From: Pseudomonas pseudonitroreducens
GTDB taxonomy: Bacteria > Pseudomonadota > Gammaproteobacteria > Pseudomonadales > Pseudomonadaceae
Assembly: GCF_021603645.1 (NCBI RefSeq)
Contig: NZ_BQHJ01000007.1
Location: 186,001-250,000 of the forward strand
DNA: 64,000 bases
Reading direction: 5' to 3'
How positions within the stretch are numbered: position 1 is the stretch's first letter; every line of letters starts with the position of its first letter. Below the pieces are notes generated by a model, which was not told where the DNA came from, did not search any database, and saw only the letters and a program-made list of their open reading frames with translations. Of the stretch, positions 51,347 to 60,317 are shown one piece after another. The position numbers were made by a program, and so were the translations under genes.

Positions 51347-52539
51347 AGCGCACTGACCAGGCCACCGCCCAGCGCCCCCAGCAGCACCAGCGCCCAGGGC
51401 GGCAGGCGGCCACTGAGCAGTGCCAGCAAGGCCAGTGCGACCAGGGCAATGTCGAGCAGGCCGACGATGGTCTCGCTGCCGATGGGATGGATCAGCGCCG
51501 CCAGCAACAGCCCGACCACGGCGGCGTTTATCCCGGCCAGCGCCGCACGCAGGCGACGCTGGTGGCGCAGGCTCTCCCAGAGCGGCAAGGCGCCGAGTAC
51601 CAGCAGGAACGACGGCAGGAAAATCGCCACCAGGCACAGCAGCGCGCCTACCGCGCCGCCGGGTTCGGCGATGGTTGCGCCGAGGTAGGCGGCAAAGGTG
51701 AACAGCGGCCCCGGCAATGCCTGTGCCGCGCCATAGCCGGCGAGGAAGGTCCGCGCATCAATCCAGCCGGTATCCACTGTCGCGCTCTGCAACAATGGCA
51801 GCACCACGTGCCCTCCACCAAAGACCAGGCTGCCGACACGGTAGAAGGCGTCGAACTGCTCCAGCCATGGCCAACGCCACGCTGCCGCCAGCAACGGCAG
51901 AAGCGCCAGCAAGGCGAGGAACAGCAGCAGGTAGACACCGCCACGGCGCCGCGACATCGAATGAACAGGCCCTACTGAGTCGCTCGCAGGCGCCGGCCGC
52001 AGCCAGGCCACGCCGAGCAGCGCGGCCCCCAGGATCACCAGCATCTGCACGGTCACCCCGGGCCAACGCAACGCCACGACGGTCACTCCCATCATCAGTC
52101 CCTGGCGCTGCCAGTCCGGACAAAGCGCTTTGGCCATACCCCAGACGGCATGAGCCACCACCGCGACCGACACCAGCATCAGCCCGTGCAGTGCCTCCGC
52201 CGGCAACCATTGGCCGTACCGCGAAAGCCCCAGGGCAACCAGCAGCATCAGCAAGGCCGACGGCAGAGTGAAGCCAACCCAGGCCGCCAGCGCGCCCCAC
52301 TGCCCCGCGCGCAACACCCCCAGAGCCATGCCCAGCTGGCTGCTGGCGGGGCCTGGGAGGAACTGGCAGAGGGCGATGAGATCGGCGTAGTGCGGCTCGT
52401 CCAGCCAGCGCCGCCGGCACACGAACTCCTCGCGGAAGTAACCCAGGTGCGCCACCGGCCCGCCAAAGGAGGTCAGGCCCAGGCGCAGGAAGATCAGGAA
52501 GACGGTCCAGAGGGAATCGCGCGGCGTCGCTTCGGTCAT
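51343..52539 (-). CDS. chrA: Chromate transporter ChrA
   Basis: A 398-aa inner-membrane protein with two homologous halves. Each opens with the CHR signature: FGGPVAHLGYFREEFV at the N-terminus and FGGGHVVLPLLQ in the second half. About ten transmembrane helices fit the length. ChrA pumps chromate out of the cell. No chrB regulator is next to it. Confidence 0.93.
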   Translation of the reverse strand: MTEATPRDSLWTVFLIFLRLGLTSFGGPVAHLGYFREEFVCRRRWLDEPHYADLIALCQFLPGPASSQLGMALGVLRAGQWGALAAWVGFTLPSALLMLLVALGLSRYGQWLPAEALHGLMLVSVAVVAHAVWGMAKALCPDWQRQGLMMGVTVVALRWPGVTVQMLVILGAALLGVAWLRPAPASDSVGPVHSMSRRRGGVYLLLFLALLALLPLLAAAWRWPWLEQFDAFYRVGSLVFGGGHVVLPLLQSATVDTGWIDARTFLAGYGAAQALPGPLFTFAAYLGATIAEPGGAVGALLCLVAIFLPSFLLVLGALPLWESLRHQRRLRAALAGINAAVVGLLLAALIHPIGSETIVGLLDIALVALALLALLSGRLPPWALVLLGALGGGLVSAL

Positions 52540-52597
52540 GGCTGAGGATCAAGGGAAACCAGCCAGGCAGTCTGGCACCTCGATGTTGCAGTGCAAG

Positions 52598-53851
52598 TCA
52601 CTTGCCCAGTTCGCGAATCCGCTGTTCGAGGAAGCGCCGTTCCGGCTCCAGCTTCGCCAGCTCCAGCGCGCGCTCGTAGGCTTCGCGCGCCTGGGCGTTG
52701 CGCCCCAGGCGACGCAGGAAGTCGGCGCGGGCCGCGTGGGCCAGGTGGTAATCCTGCAACTCACCGCGGGCAAGGATGGCGTCGACCTGCGCCAGCCCGG
52801 CTTCCGGTCCGTCGCGCATGGCCAGCGCCACCGCACGATTGAGCTCGATCACCGGCGAAGGCTGCATCGCCAGCAGAAGGTCATAGAGGCCGACGATCTC
52901 CGCCCAGTCGGTGCTGGCCATGTCGGCAGCAGCGGCGTGCACGGCCGATATCGCCGCCTGCAAGGTGTACGGGCCGACGCGGCGGGTGGCGAGTGCAGCA
53001 CTGATCAGTTGCTGCCCTTCCTGGATCAGCGCGCGGTTCCAGCGCGAGCGGTCCTGGTTTTCCAGCAGTATCAGTTCGCCGTCCTCGGCGGTGCGCGCCT
53101 CGCGCCGCGACTCGTGCAGCAGCATCAGCGCCAGCAGGCCCATTACCTCGGCCTCCGGCAGCAGTTCGAGCAGTTGCCGGCCCAGGCGGATGGCTTCGGC
53201 GGAGAGGTCGGTGCGGGTCAGCGAGTCGCCGGCCGAGGCCGAATAGCCCTCGTTGAACACCAGGTAGATGACCCGCAGCACACTGGCCAGGCGCTCCGGC
53301 AGCTCGGCGGCTTCCGGCACCTGGTAGGGAATCTGCGCGTCGCGGATCTTCGCCTTGGCGCGCACGATGCGCTGGGCGATGGTCGAGGGGGCGGCGAGGT
53401 AGGCGCGGGCGATTTCCTCGGTCTTCAGGTCGCAAACTTCACGCAGGGTCAGCGGCACCTGCGAGTCCGCCGGCAACGCCGGGTGGCAGCAGGTGAAAAT
53501 CAGCCGCAGGCGGTCGTCCTCGACACTTTCATCGGCCAGTTCCTCCACCGATTGCGCGTCGATCTCCAGTTGCTCGGCAATCTGTGCCAGGGATGCGTCG
53601 AAGCGCGAACGGCGGCGCAGCCCATCGATGGCCTTGAAGCGCCCGGCGGAGACCAGCCAGGCACGCGGGTTGGCCGGTACGCCGTCCCGCCGCCATTGCT
53701 CCACGGCGGCGACGAAGGCCTCATGCAACGCCTCCTCGGCCAGGTCGAAATCACCCAGCAGGCGGATCAGCGTGGCCAGCACCCGGCGCGATTCACGGCG
53801 GTAGACCTCGTCGACTTTGTCGCGCAGGGGCTGGGGCGCGTAATCGTGCAT
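52598..53851 (-). CDS. ECF42-type RNA polymerase sigma factor with C-terminal TPR-like extension
   Basis: A 417-aa sigma factor. Sigma-2 covers about 15-75 (LIRLLGDFDLAEEALHEAFVAAVEQW) and sigma-4 about 110-165 (LTLREVCDLKTEEIARAYLAAPSTIAQR). A long helical extension of ~250 residues contains TPR-like repeats. ECF42 factors have this layout and are usually encoded with DGPF/YCII proteins; one is at 56079. It probably controls that set. No anti-sigma factor is seen, as is usual for ECF42. Confidence 0.88.
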   Translation of the reverse strand: MHDYAPQPLRDKVDEVYRRESRRVLATLIRLLGDFDLAEEALHEAFVAAVEQWRRDGVPANPRAWLVSAGRFKAIDGLRRRSRFDASLAQIAEQLEIDAQSVEELADESVEDDRLRLIFTCCHPALPADSQVPLTLREVCDLKTEEIARAYLAAPSTIAQRIVRAKAKIRDAQIPYQVPEAAELPERLASVLRVIYLVFNEGYSASAGDSLTRTDLSAEAIRLGRQLLELLPEAEVMGLLALMLLHESRREARTAEDGELILLENQDRSRWNRALIQEGQQLISAALATRRVGPYTLQAAISAVHAAAADMASTDWAEIVGLYDLLLAMQPSPVIELNRAVALAMRDGPEAGLAQVDAILARGELQDYHLAHAARADFLRRLGRNAQAREAYERALELAKLEPERRFLEQRIRELGK

Positions 53852-53979
53852 GGGCCGAGAATCCTTGGCGTAGGAAAGGTCTGCCTATCCTGCACGGGTT
53901 TTCGTCACCGAGGAAAATCATCGGACAGGTGTTCGGCCCGAGAGGGTTGCGGGGTGTTGCAGATGGTGTGACCTCCCCT

Positions 53980-54056
53980 GTAGGAGCGAGCTTGCTCGCG
54001 AACCCGCTTCACGCCGGAGCTTTCGGGTACGGCGTTCGCGAGCAAGCTCGCTCCTA
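53980..54056. repeat. REPIN (inverted REP pair)
   Basis: GTAGGAGCGAGCTTGCTCGC at the left and its inverted copy ending CTCCTAC at the right, with ~35 bp between; same family as 40622-41146. Confidence 0.9.
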
Positions 54057-54072
54057 CAAGTCGAGGTCGGGC

Positions 54073-54513
54073 TCAAGGCTTGGCATCGAAGAGCAACTGC
54101 CCCGTGGCCGGATCGAAGGGAATCGAGAAGTGCTCATGGACGATCTTCCATTGCCCCGCCTCACGGCGCAGGCCGACCGTCACCCGCGCCCAGGAGGCGT
54201 TGTGCTGGCCCTTGTCGTCGGTGCCACCGCAGTAGGCGAGGTAGTGCCCAAAGGCCGTATCGCCGCCGCTCTCGAAGCTCAGCTGATGGATCTCGAAAGT
54301 CGGTTCCCTGCACATCTGCGTGCAGTCGCGCCAATGGCTGGCGTAGGCCTCGACACCCTGGAATTGCAGTTGCTTCACCGCATCGAAGGCGAGGATGTCA
54401 CGGGTGTAATGGCGGGTGATGCCTTCCACGTCGGAGGCGCGCACGGACTTCAGCCAGCTTTCCAGCAGCGCGTGAAGTTCGGCGTGGGCGGCGTTGTTTT
54501 CGGCGGCAGTCAT
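54073..54513 (-). CDS. SnoaL/NTF2-like small protein
   Basis: A 146-aa NTF2-fold protein (HAELHALLESWLKSVRASDVEGITRHYT, then LAFDAVKQLQFQGVEAYASHW, and EAGQWKIVHEHFSIPF). The ATG at 54513 has AGGAG upstream; a longer start is possible. It belongs to the ECF42-linked group and likely binds a small hydrophobic molecule or acts as an enzyme of the detoxification set. No catalytic assignment possible. Confidence 0.85.
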   Translation of the reverse strand: MTAAENNAAHAELHALLESWLKSVRASDVEGITRHYTRDILAFDAVKQLQFQGVEAYASHWRDCTQMCREPTFEIHQLSFESGGDTAFGHYLAYCGGTDDKGQHNASWARVTVGLRREAGQWKIVHEHFSIPFDPATGQLLFDAKP

Positions 54514-54534
54514 GGAATGTCTCCTGCTCAAGTA

Positions 54535-55317
54535 TCAGGACCCGCAGCAGCTATGGGGCTGCGGGGCTTCGTCGTATTCGTCGTGGAAGCGCGTCCAGTT
54601 CATGCCCTTGCCCTGGTAGTCGGGCATGCCGCCCCAGCCTTCGCCGCGGCCCAGCGGAGTGAGGTCGAGCAGGTGGTAGGTGAACAGCGGCGCCTCCAGC
54701 CCTCGGCCATAGGTCGAGTAGCTGTGGAAGACCTGCTCGCCATCGCGCAGGAACACGCTCATGCCGGGCTGTTCGCCGCGCACGTGGTAGTCCTGGCCCA
54801 GGCTCTCCAGCTCCGCCTTGTCACGATAGTTGTATTCGATCGGCGCGACGGACTCGTCGACGCTGACGTGGAAGTCGTAGTTGAAGTCGCTGCCGAAAGA
54901 CGAATACCAGGGGAATTGCCAGCCCATGCGAGCGCGGAACGGCGCGATCTCTTCCAGCGGTGCGCGGGAGACCATGGCGAAGGTGGTGCCACGGGCGTGC
55001 AGGTGCTCCAGGCGACCAAGGTTGTCGATCAGGTAGGAGCAGCCCTCGCAGCCCAGCCCCGTATCGCGGTGGAACATGAAGTGGTAGACGATCAGTTGCG
55101 GCCGCCCTTCGAACAGGTCGAGCAGGCGCAACGCACCATGCGGGCCTTCGAAACGGTAGTCCTTGTCGATTCGCACCACCGGCAGCTCGCGGCGCTGGGC
55201 GTTGAGTGCGTCGCGGGCGTGGGTGGCGGCCTTTTCCTGCTCCAGCAGGCGTATCCGCGCCTGGCGCCAGGCGGCCTGGGAAACAACTCGGGGAAAGTCT
55301 TGATTGGCCAGTTTCAT
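54535..55317 (-). CDS. DUF899 thioredoxin-like family protein
   Basis: A 260-aa protein with the DUF899 pattern (LIVYHFMFHRDTGLGCEGCSYLIDNLGRLEHL), a CEGC motif in a thioredoxin-like fold, and a C-terminal HSCCGS. The ATG at 55317 forms an overlap with the stop of the small 55314-55478 gene. It could be a thiol-based peroxide- or metal-linked enzyme; the reaction is unknown. Part of the ECF42-linked operon. Confidence 0.85.
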   Translation of the reverse strand: MKLANQDFPRVVSQAAWRQARIRLLEQEKAATHARDALNAQRRELPVVRIDKDYRFEGPHGALRLLDLFEGRPQLIVYHFMFHRDTGLGCEGCSYLIDNLGRLEHLHARGTTFAMVSRAPLEEIAPFRARMGWQFPWYSSFGSDFNYDFHVSVDESVAPIEYNYRDKAELESLGQDYHVRGEQPGMSVFLRDGEQVFHSYSTYGRGLEAPLFTYHLLDLTPLGRGEGWGGMPDYQGKGMNWTRFHDEYDEAPQPHSCCGS

Positions 55318-55478
55318 GTTGCACGCTCCTGGGGAGGCTCCTGAGACAGCCCCCGTTGCTCGCTGGACCGGGCGCGGCGCCGGCCGCGCAGGCGGGTGAC
55401 GGCGAATGCGCTGACGCCGCCGGCGGAAAGGACACTGGTCACGGCCAGCGTCAGGGTCGAAACGCACAGAGGGCACAT
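55314..55478 (-). CDS. Small membrane protein (54 aa)
   Basis: A short gene with its ATG at 55478, right after an AGGAGGCGA-type site. Product begins MCPLCVSTLTLAVTSVLSAGG: a CxxC pair followed by a hydrophobic helix, then a basic tail rich in Arg. Its stop overlaps the ATG of the DUF899 gene (ATGA), a good sign of a real coupled gene. Role unknown; the CxxC hints at metal or redox. Confidence 0.7.
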   Translation of the reverse strand: MCPLCVSTLTLAVTSVLSAGGVSAFAVTRLRGRRRARSSEQRGLSQEPPQERAT

Positions 55479-55507
55479 GGCTCGCCTCCTTCAGTTTGCG
55501 ATTTGCA

Positions 55508-56038
55508 TCAGCCCTTCTCGGCCAGCACCTTGAGGCTGGCCAGGCCCGCCTCGAAGTCCTTGCCAACCACGCTGTCCATGCTGAAGAACAACTGCATGAG
55601 CTTCGCCACGAAGGGCGAAGGGCCGTACATGGCCCAGGTCACTTCAGTGCCGCCGTCACGCGGCAGCAGGGTGAACTCGGCGGTATTGCTGGCCTTGAAC
55701 GGTTTGAGGAAGTCCAGCGCAATGCTCACCCGCGTCGCCGGCGTCACCTCGGTGATCTCCATGCGCCCTTCGCCGGCCTTGCCGTTGCCGGCCCAGGCGT
55801 ACACCGCGCCCTTGCCCCTGGCGGCGCCGGAGAAGGTGCGCTTCATGTCCGGGTCGAGCTTCTCGAACGGCGACCATTGCGGCCACAGGTGGAAGTCCTC
55901 GATATACCCCTGGATCTTCTCCGGCTGCGCCTGGATCAGCACCTTGCGCTCCACCCGGAAGCTGTCCGGGCGGCCAGCCGCCAACACCAGCACGACCACT
56001 ACAGCCAGTACTACCACCAACACAATCCACTTCAGCAT
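55508..56038 (-). CDS. SRPBCC-family protein with N-terminal anchor
   Basis: A 176-aa protein. One hydrophobic anchor (residues 4-21), then an SRPBCC/START-like hydrophobic-cavity fold (VERKVLIQAQPEKIQGYIEDFHLWPQWSPFEK). The ATG at 56038 follows AGGAGG. Binds small hydrophobic ligands in related proteins. Part of the ECF42-linked set. Confidence 0.85.
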   Translation of the reverse strand: MLKWIVLVVVLAVVVVLVLAAGRPDSFRVERKVLIQAQPEKIQGYIEDFHLWPQWSPFEKLDPDMKRTFSGAARGKGAVYAWAGNGKAGEGRMEITEVTPATRVSIALDFLKPFKASNTAEFTLLPRDGGTEVTWAMYGPSPFVAKLMQLFFSMDSVVGKDFEAGLASLKVLAEKG

Positions 56039-56078
56039 CACATCCTCCTGACGTTGCCATCACTTGAAGTACCGGGCC

Positions 56079-56447
56079 TCAGCGCCCGGCGAAGTATCGG
56101 TCCCAATCGCGCACCGGGCGCACTTCCACGGCACCGAGGCGGCCGCTGGGAATGCGCTGGGCGATCTGCAGCGCCTCGTTGAGGTCGCGGGCGTCGATCA
56201 GCACGAAGCCGCCGAGGTACTCGCGGGTCTCGGCGAAGGGCCCGTCGATGATCGACAGCCCCGCCGGCTCATGACGCAGCGTAGTGGCGGTCTCCACGGT
56301 TTCCAGCGCCTCGGAGGCGAGCACCCGGCCAGCGCGGCGCTGGTACTCGTCGTTGGCGAAGCACTCGTCCATCAGCCGGCGATATTCCACGTCCGATAGA
56401 CGGGCGAGACGCTGGTCATCCACATAGATCAGGCAGAGGTACTTCAT
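56079..56447 (-). CDS. YCII/DGPF-domain protein
   Basis: A 122-aa protein with the DGPF motif (IIDGPFAETREYLGGFVLIDARDLNEAL) and the N-terminal MKYLCLIYVD strand. The usual partner of ECF42 sigma factors. The ATG at 56447 is chosen because it gives the standard N-terminus. First gene of the ECF42-linked group on this strand. Biochemical role unknown. Confidence 0.9.
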   Translation of the reverse strand: MKYLCLIYVDDQRLARLSDVEYRRLMDECFANDEYQRRAGRVLASEALETVETATTLRHEPAGLSIIDGPFAETREYLGGFVLIDARDLNEALQIAQRIPSGRLGAVEVRPVRDWDRYFAGR

Positions 56448-56618
56448 GCTCGTCTCCCCACGCAGCGCGCTTGCAGTTACCTCATAGTCGAAGCAGCGGC
56501 GGGGAAATCGACAGGCCGTGGCGAAAATCTTTCGAGAATGAGCGCGGCGCTGGCCATGGATGCCAGCCGCAGCGTCTGGAAAGCGGCACCGGGCCGCTCG
56601 TCGGGCGGGAAACAGCAA

Positions 56619-56637
56619 CGGGGCCGGGCGGCCCCGC
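56619..56637 (-). terminator. Possible terminator of the left pilus operon
   Basis: A short GGGGCC/GGCCCC hairpin just after the pilus adhesin stop on the minus strand. It lacks a good T-run, so it is a weak candidate. Confidence 0.35.
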
Positions 56638-56640
56638 CAC

Positions 56641-57654
56641 TCATTCGTAGAACAGCGTGAAGGTCGCCGTGGTGGAAACCAGGCCCGCGCCCATGGCGGC
56701 AGGAGTGGCGGCCGTGCGGAAGTAACGGGCCGTCAGCGGGATGCTCACCGGCAGGTTGCCGCTGGAGGTCGTAGTGTGGAGGAGCCTGGAGGCCAGTGGC
56801 AGTCGGGTGACGCTGCTCAGATCACCCATGAACAGCGTGACGCCGACCCCAGTCGCCATGCCCGTGCCGCTCGCGTTGGCCAGTACGTTGCCATCACCGG
56901 TGGTCTGCGCGCCATCGACCTGGTAGCTGACCTTCACCCCGCTGTCGCACAACAGGTTGATCTTGAAGGCCTTCGCCTTGTCGTTCGCGCGGGGAATGGG
57001 CGAGTCCACGAAATCGGTCTTGGCGATGGTCGGCAGCGGTACATCGATATTGCGGCTGTCGGCATTCACCTCGCAGCCCAGGCCGCTGATCTGCGAGGTG
57101 CCGGTGAGCATCAGCGTCGTCACGCCCAGGTCGGCGTAGGAGACGTAGGACAGGCCGGGCACGCTGACCGCCCCGGCGCTGGCATCGATGTCCGCCGTCT
57201 TGATCAGGCGCACCCGCCAGTTGGTATTGAGCGGGTACTGCACGGCCGACACATTCCAGGCGAGGCTGGGCACGGGAGTGACCTTGCTCGGGTCGGGGTT
57301 GCAGTCGGCGGTAGGCTGGTTGCACCAGAACACCGAGACCCCGATCCCGGGCACGTTGGTCTTGAACACCGAAGCGAAGCCATTGCTGGTGTAGCCGGGT
57401 TCCGCCGTGCCGACGCCGGTGGCGTTGCCACCCTTGACGGTGCCGGCGGCGCTGCAATTGATGGTGGTGCCGGAATAGGCCTTCCAGCCGCTGTCCCACA
57501 GGGCAGTGCCGTTGCTGGCATTGCGCGGCACGCTCAGGGTCGCCGGCAGCGCCATGGTCGCCAGCACACTGGCGCTGCCTGACTGGAACGTGCAGACCGC
57601 CGCCAGCGCGGAGGGCGCGCAGAACAGGGCAAGAAGCAGGATCAGGATTCGCAT
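56641..57654 (-). CDS. Two-domain pilus tip adhesin/minor subunit
   Basis: A 337-aa secreted protein with a signal peptide (MRILILLLALFCAPSALA). The N-terminal domain (to ~185) is unlike pilin and would carry the ligand-binding site. The C-terminal domain (GCEVNADSRNIDVPLP, then the closing FTLFYE donor/acceptor strand) is a fimbrial fold. Encoded last, 15 nt after the usher, as is usual for adhesins in Cup-type operons. Ligand unknown. Confidence 0.88.
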   Translation of the reverse strand: MRILILLLALFCAPSALAAVCTFQSGSASVLATMALPATLSVPRNASNGTALWDSGWKAYSGTTINCSAAGTVKGGNATGVGTAEPGYTSNGFASVFKTNVPGIGVSVFWCNQPTADCNPDPSKVTPVPSLAWNVSAVQYPLNTNWRVRLIKTADIDASAGAVSVPGLSYVSYADLGVTTLMLTGTSQISGLGCEVNADSRNIDVPLPTIAKTDFVDSPIPRANDKAKAFKINLLCDSGVKVSYQVDGAQTTGDGNVLANASGTGMATGVGVTLFMGDLSSVTRLPLASRLLHTTTSSGNLPVSIPLTARYFRTAATPAAMGAGLVSTTATFTLFYE

Positions 57655-57669
57655 GGTTTCCTCTTTCGG

Positions 57670-60258
57670 TCAGCGGGCGGCGATCTGCGTCGGCCCGTCG
57701 CTGCGGGAGCACAGTGCCTCGGCCTTGATGAAGGCGGACGCGTTCTTCTCTTGCGCGACTGGCAGCTGGTAGCGAACGCGGCACTCGCGCTCCCTGCCCT
57801 CGCCCCAGCGCACGGTCAGCTCGCCCTCGCGCTCGGCGGCGCGGATGAACACGCGGCTGCCCTGCCCCACCAGCGTCAGGCTGTTGCCCTTGGCGTCGAG
57901 CACCTCGGCGCCGACCGGCAGCGCCTCGCCGCGATCATCACGCAGGGTCAGCAACACCGGCTCGCCGGTGAGCGTGGGGTACTTGAGCATGACTACGGCA
58001 CCGAAGCGCGGGGCGACGTTCTGCGAGGTGAGTTGCAGCTCGACGTCGTCGGCAGTGCCCTTGGGGTCCAGCGCCACTTCGTTCTGGCGATAGGGCATCA
58101 GGCTGGAAACCACGCCGTAGCCGCTGCCGTCCACTTTCGCGCCACTGCTGTTGAGCAGCCGCGCGCCCTCGGCGCCCTTGGCCTCGACGATGGCGCGGGT
58201 CTCGCCCTGGGCCTGGCTGAAGGTGATGCCGCCGGGGTGCGCGACGATGCTGCCCGAGAGGCCCAGGCCAACCTGGCGAAAACCGTCGCCCTCGCTGTAG
58301 CTGCCGGAGAGGTTGGTGGCCGCGGCGCGATATTGCGCATTGGCACCGTTGGCGGTGCTGGTGTCGCCGTCGACCCGCGAGCGGGACCCGTAGACGCCGT
58401 AGCTGAATTCGTTGAAGTCGCCCAGCGAGCCGGAAACGCTCAACTGGCTGTTCAGGTCGCCCCTGTCGGAATAGGTGGTGGATGTGCTCAGGTACGGCGC
58501 GTGGCTGGAGCGGCCCAGCGGCAGCGACAGGCTGAGCATGTACTGGGTGTCGCTATCGCCACGGTCCATGCGCGTGCGGCTGGCCGACAGGCTCAGGCTG
58601 CCCCAGCGGTAGCTGTTGGAATAGCCGGCCTGGTAGCTGGTGTCGCTGGACTTGCCGTTCTGCCAGTAGTTCTGCGAGGAGCCGCTCAGGTACAGGCTGC
58701 CGTAGCCGTCGGCCAGCGGTTGGTTGACGTTGACCTGCACGCGGTTGCGCTGGCGGTACGGCGCATTGGCATTGGAATCCTGCGCCTGGGCATAGTCGCC
58801 GAAGCTCAGGTAGCCCTCGCTGGAGAAGCGGTACGCCGCCACCACGAAGTTGGTGCGGGTGGTTTCCAGCAGCTTGCTGTAGCTCAGTCGATAGCTCTGG
58901 CCGCTGGAAGAACTGTCCAGGCCATCGCGCGCTTCCAGGCCCGAGGCGCTGGAATGGGTCGCGTCGAAGGCGAAGGCGCCCACTGGCGTGCTCAGCGCCA
59001 GGCCGCCCTGCACCGCCAGGTACTGGTCGGCGATGATGCCGCCGGTATAGCCGGTCCAGCTGTTGGAGATGCCGCGCTGGTAGGTGCCCTGGACGAAGTT
59101 GGGCTCATCGGCGAGGCGGTCGTCGCGGTACTTGCCGGCGGTGACGCTGTAGCGCGAAGTGCCGGGGCGCAGCAACTGCGCCACCGAGGCGAAGGGCACG
59201 GTGAAGCTGCGCGCGCGGCCGTCGGCCTCGGTGACCGTCACTTCCAGGTCGCCCGAGTAGCCGGTGTTGTACAGGTCGTCGATGACGAACGGGCCCGGCG
59301 CCACGGTGGTTTCATACAGCAGGTTGCCGCCCTGGCGCACGCTGACGCGCGCGTTGCTTTCCGCGGTGCCGCGGATGGCCGGAGCGAAGCCGCGCTGGGA
59401 GTCGGGCAGCATGCGGTCGTCGGAGGCGAGCTGGACGCCGGTGTAGGGCACGCTGTCGAACAGCTCCGAAGGCGTGAAGTACTCACCCAGGGTCAATTGC
59501 GACTTCAGCCCGGTAAGGTCGCGCTGGGCGTAGCTGCTCACCGCGTCGTAGTGGCTGGTCGTCGGTCCGTTGCCGGCGCTGCGGCTGTAGCTGCCGTTGT
59601 GACGCAGGCGCCAGTCACCCAGGTTGGCCCCGGCGTTGAGGCCGGTGTAGTACTGGGTGCTGTTCTGGCCGCCGCCTTCATTGCGGTAGGCGTTGGCGTT
59701 GTAGTCGACGAAGGCCGCGGTGACACCGCGGTCCCAGTCCTGCGGGTCGACGTAGCCACGGGCGACGCGGCTCAGGTAGGCCTGGGGAATGCTCAGGTCC
59801 AGGCGCAGGCCGGCCAGGTCGAGGTCGGCGCGGGCATTGGGAATGCGCTGCGCGACATCGATGCAGTCATCCTCGACATCGCTGCCACTCGGCGCGGCCG
59901 GCAAGCGCGTGCTGTCCAGGCCGAGACTGGAGAGTTGCTTGCGGGCGAAGCAGTAGCTCGGCGGCTGGCCTTCACGCACCCGCACCTCCTGGCGACCGAT
60001 CCAGTTCTGGTTGACGTAGACGTCCAGCCGGTAGCTGCCCGGCGAGACCGGATTGCCGCGCTCGAAGCGGCTGATATCGACCTGCTGGCCTGCCGGCCCC
60101 TGCAGGAACGCGGGGTTGAACGAGGCTTGCAGGTCGCTGTCGGCGGTGGCCTTGGCGGTAACGGCCAATCCACTGGCAACGGCCACCGCCAGCAGCAAAC
60201 GCTGGGCATTCGGCGGCCCGCCGGCGTTGACACGCGGCGTTCGGGTCGTCGGAGGCAT
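57670..60258 (-). CDS. Outer-membrane fimbrial usher (left CUP operon)
   Basis: An 862-aa usher. Signal peptide (residues ~1-40), N-terminal chaperone-binding domain (SFNPAFLQGPAGQQVDISRFERGNPVSPGSYRLDVYVN), a ~24-strand barrel with a plug, and two C-terminal domains. It forms the outer-membrane pore through which subunits are secreted and ordered. Length is typical for ushers. Preceded by a weak ribosome site. Confidence 0.95.
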   Translation of the reverse strand: MPPTTRTPRVNAGGPPNAQRLLLAVAVASGLAVTAKATADSDLQASFNPAFLQGPAGQQVDISRFERGNPVSPGSYRLDVYVNQNWIGRQEVRVREGQPPSYCFARKQLSSLGLDSTRLPAAPSGSDVEDDCIDVAQRIPNARADLDLAGLRLDLSIPQAYLSRVARGYVDPQDWDRGVTAAFVDYNANAYRNEGGGQNSTQYYTGLNAGANLGDWRLRHNGSYSRSAGNGPTTSHYDAVSSYAQRDLTGLKSQLTLGEYFTPSELFDSVPYTGVQLASDDRMLPDSQRGFAPAIRGTAESNARVSVRQGGNLLYETTVAPGPFVIDDLYNTGYSGDLEVTVTEADGRARSFTVPFASVAQLLRPGTSRYSVTAGKYRDDRLADEPNFVQGTYQRGISNSWTGYTGGIIADQYLAVQGGLALSTPVGAFAFDATHSSASGLEARDGLDSSSSGQSYRLSYSKLLETTRTNFVVAAYRFSSEGYLSFGDYAQAQDSNANAPYRQRNRVQVNVNQPLADGYGSLYLSGSSQNYWQNGKSSDTSYQAGYSNSYRWGSLSLSASRTRMDRGDSDTQYMLSLSLPLGRSSHAPYLSTSTTYSDRGDLNSQLSVSGSLGDFNEFSYGVYGSRSRVDGDTSTANGANAQYRAAATNLSGSYSEGDGFRQVGLGLSGSIVAHPGGITFSQAQGETRAIVEAKGAEGARLLNSSGAKVDGSGYGVVSSLMPYRQNEVALDPKGTADDVELQLTSQNVAPRFGAVVMLKYPTLTGEPVLLTLRDDRGEALPVGAEVLDAKGNSLTLVGQGSRVFIRAAEREGELTVRWGEGRERECRVRYQLPVAQEKNASAFIKAEALCSRSDGPTQIAAR

Positions 60259-60317
60259 GGTCTATCCCTACGGCATGGGTCGGGGAAGGCACGCGCAGAT
60301 GGCGTGCCGTTTCAGGG

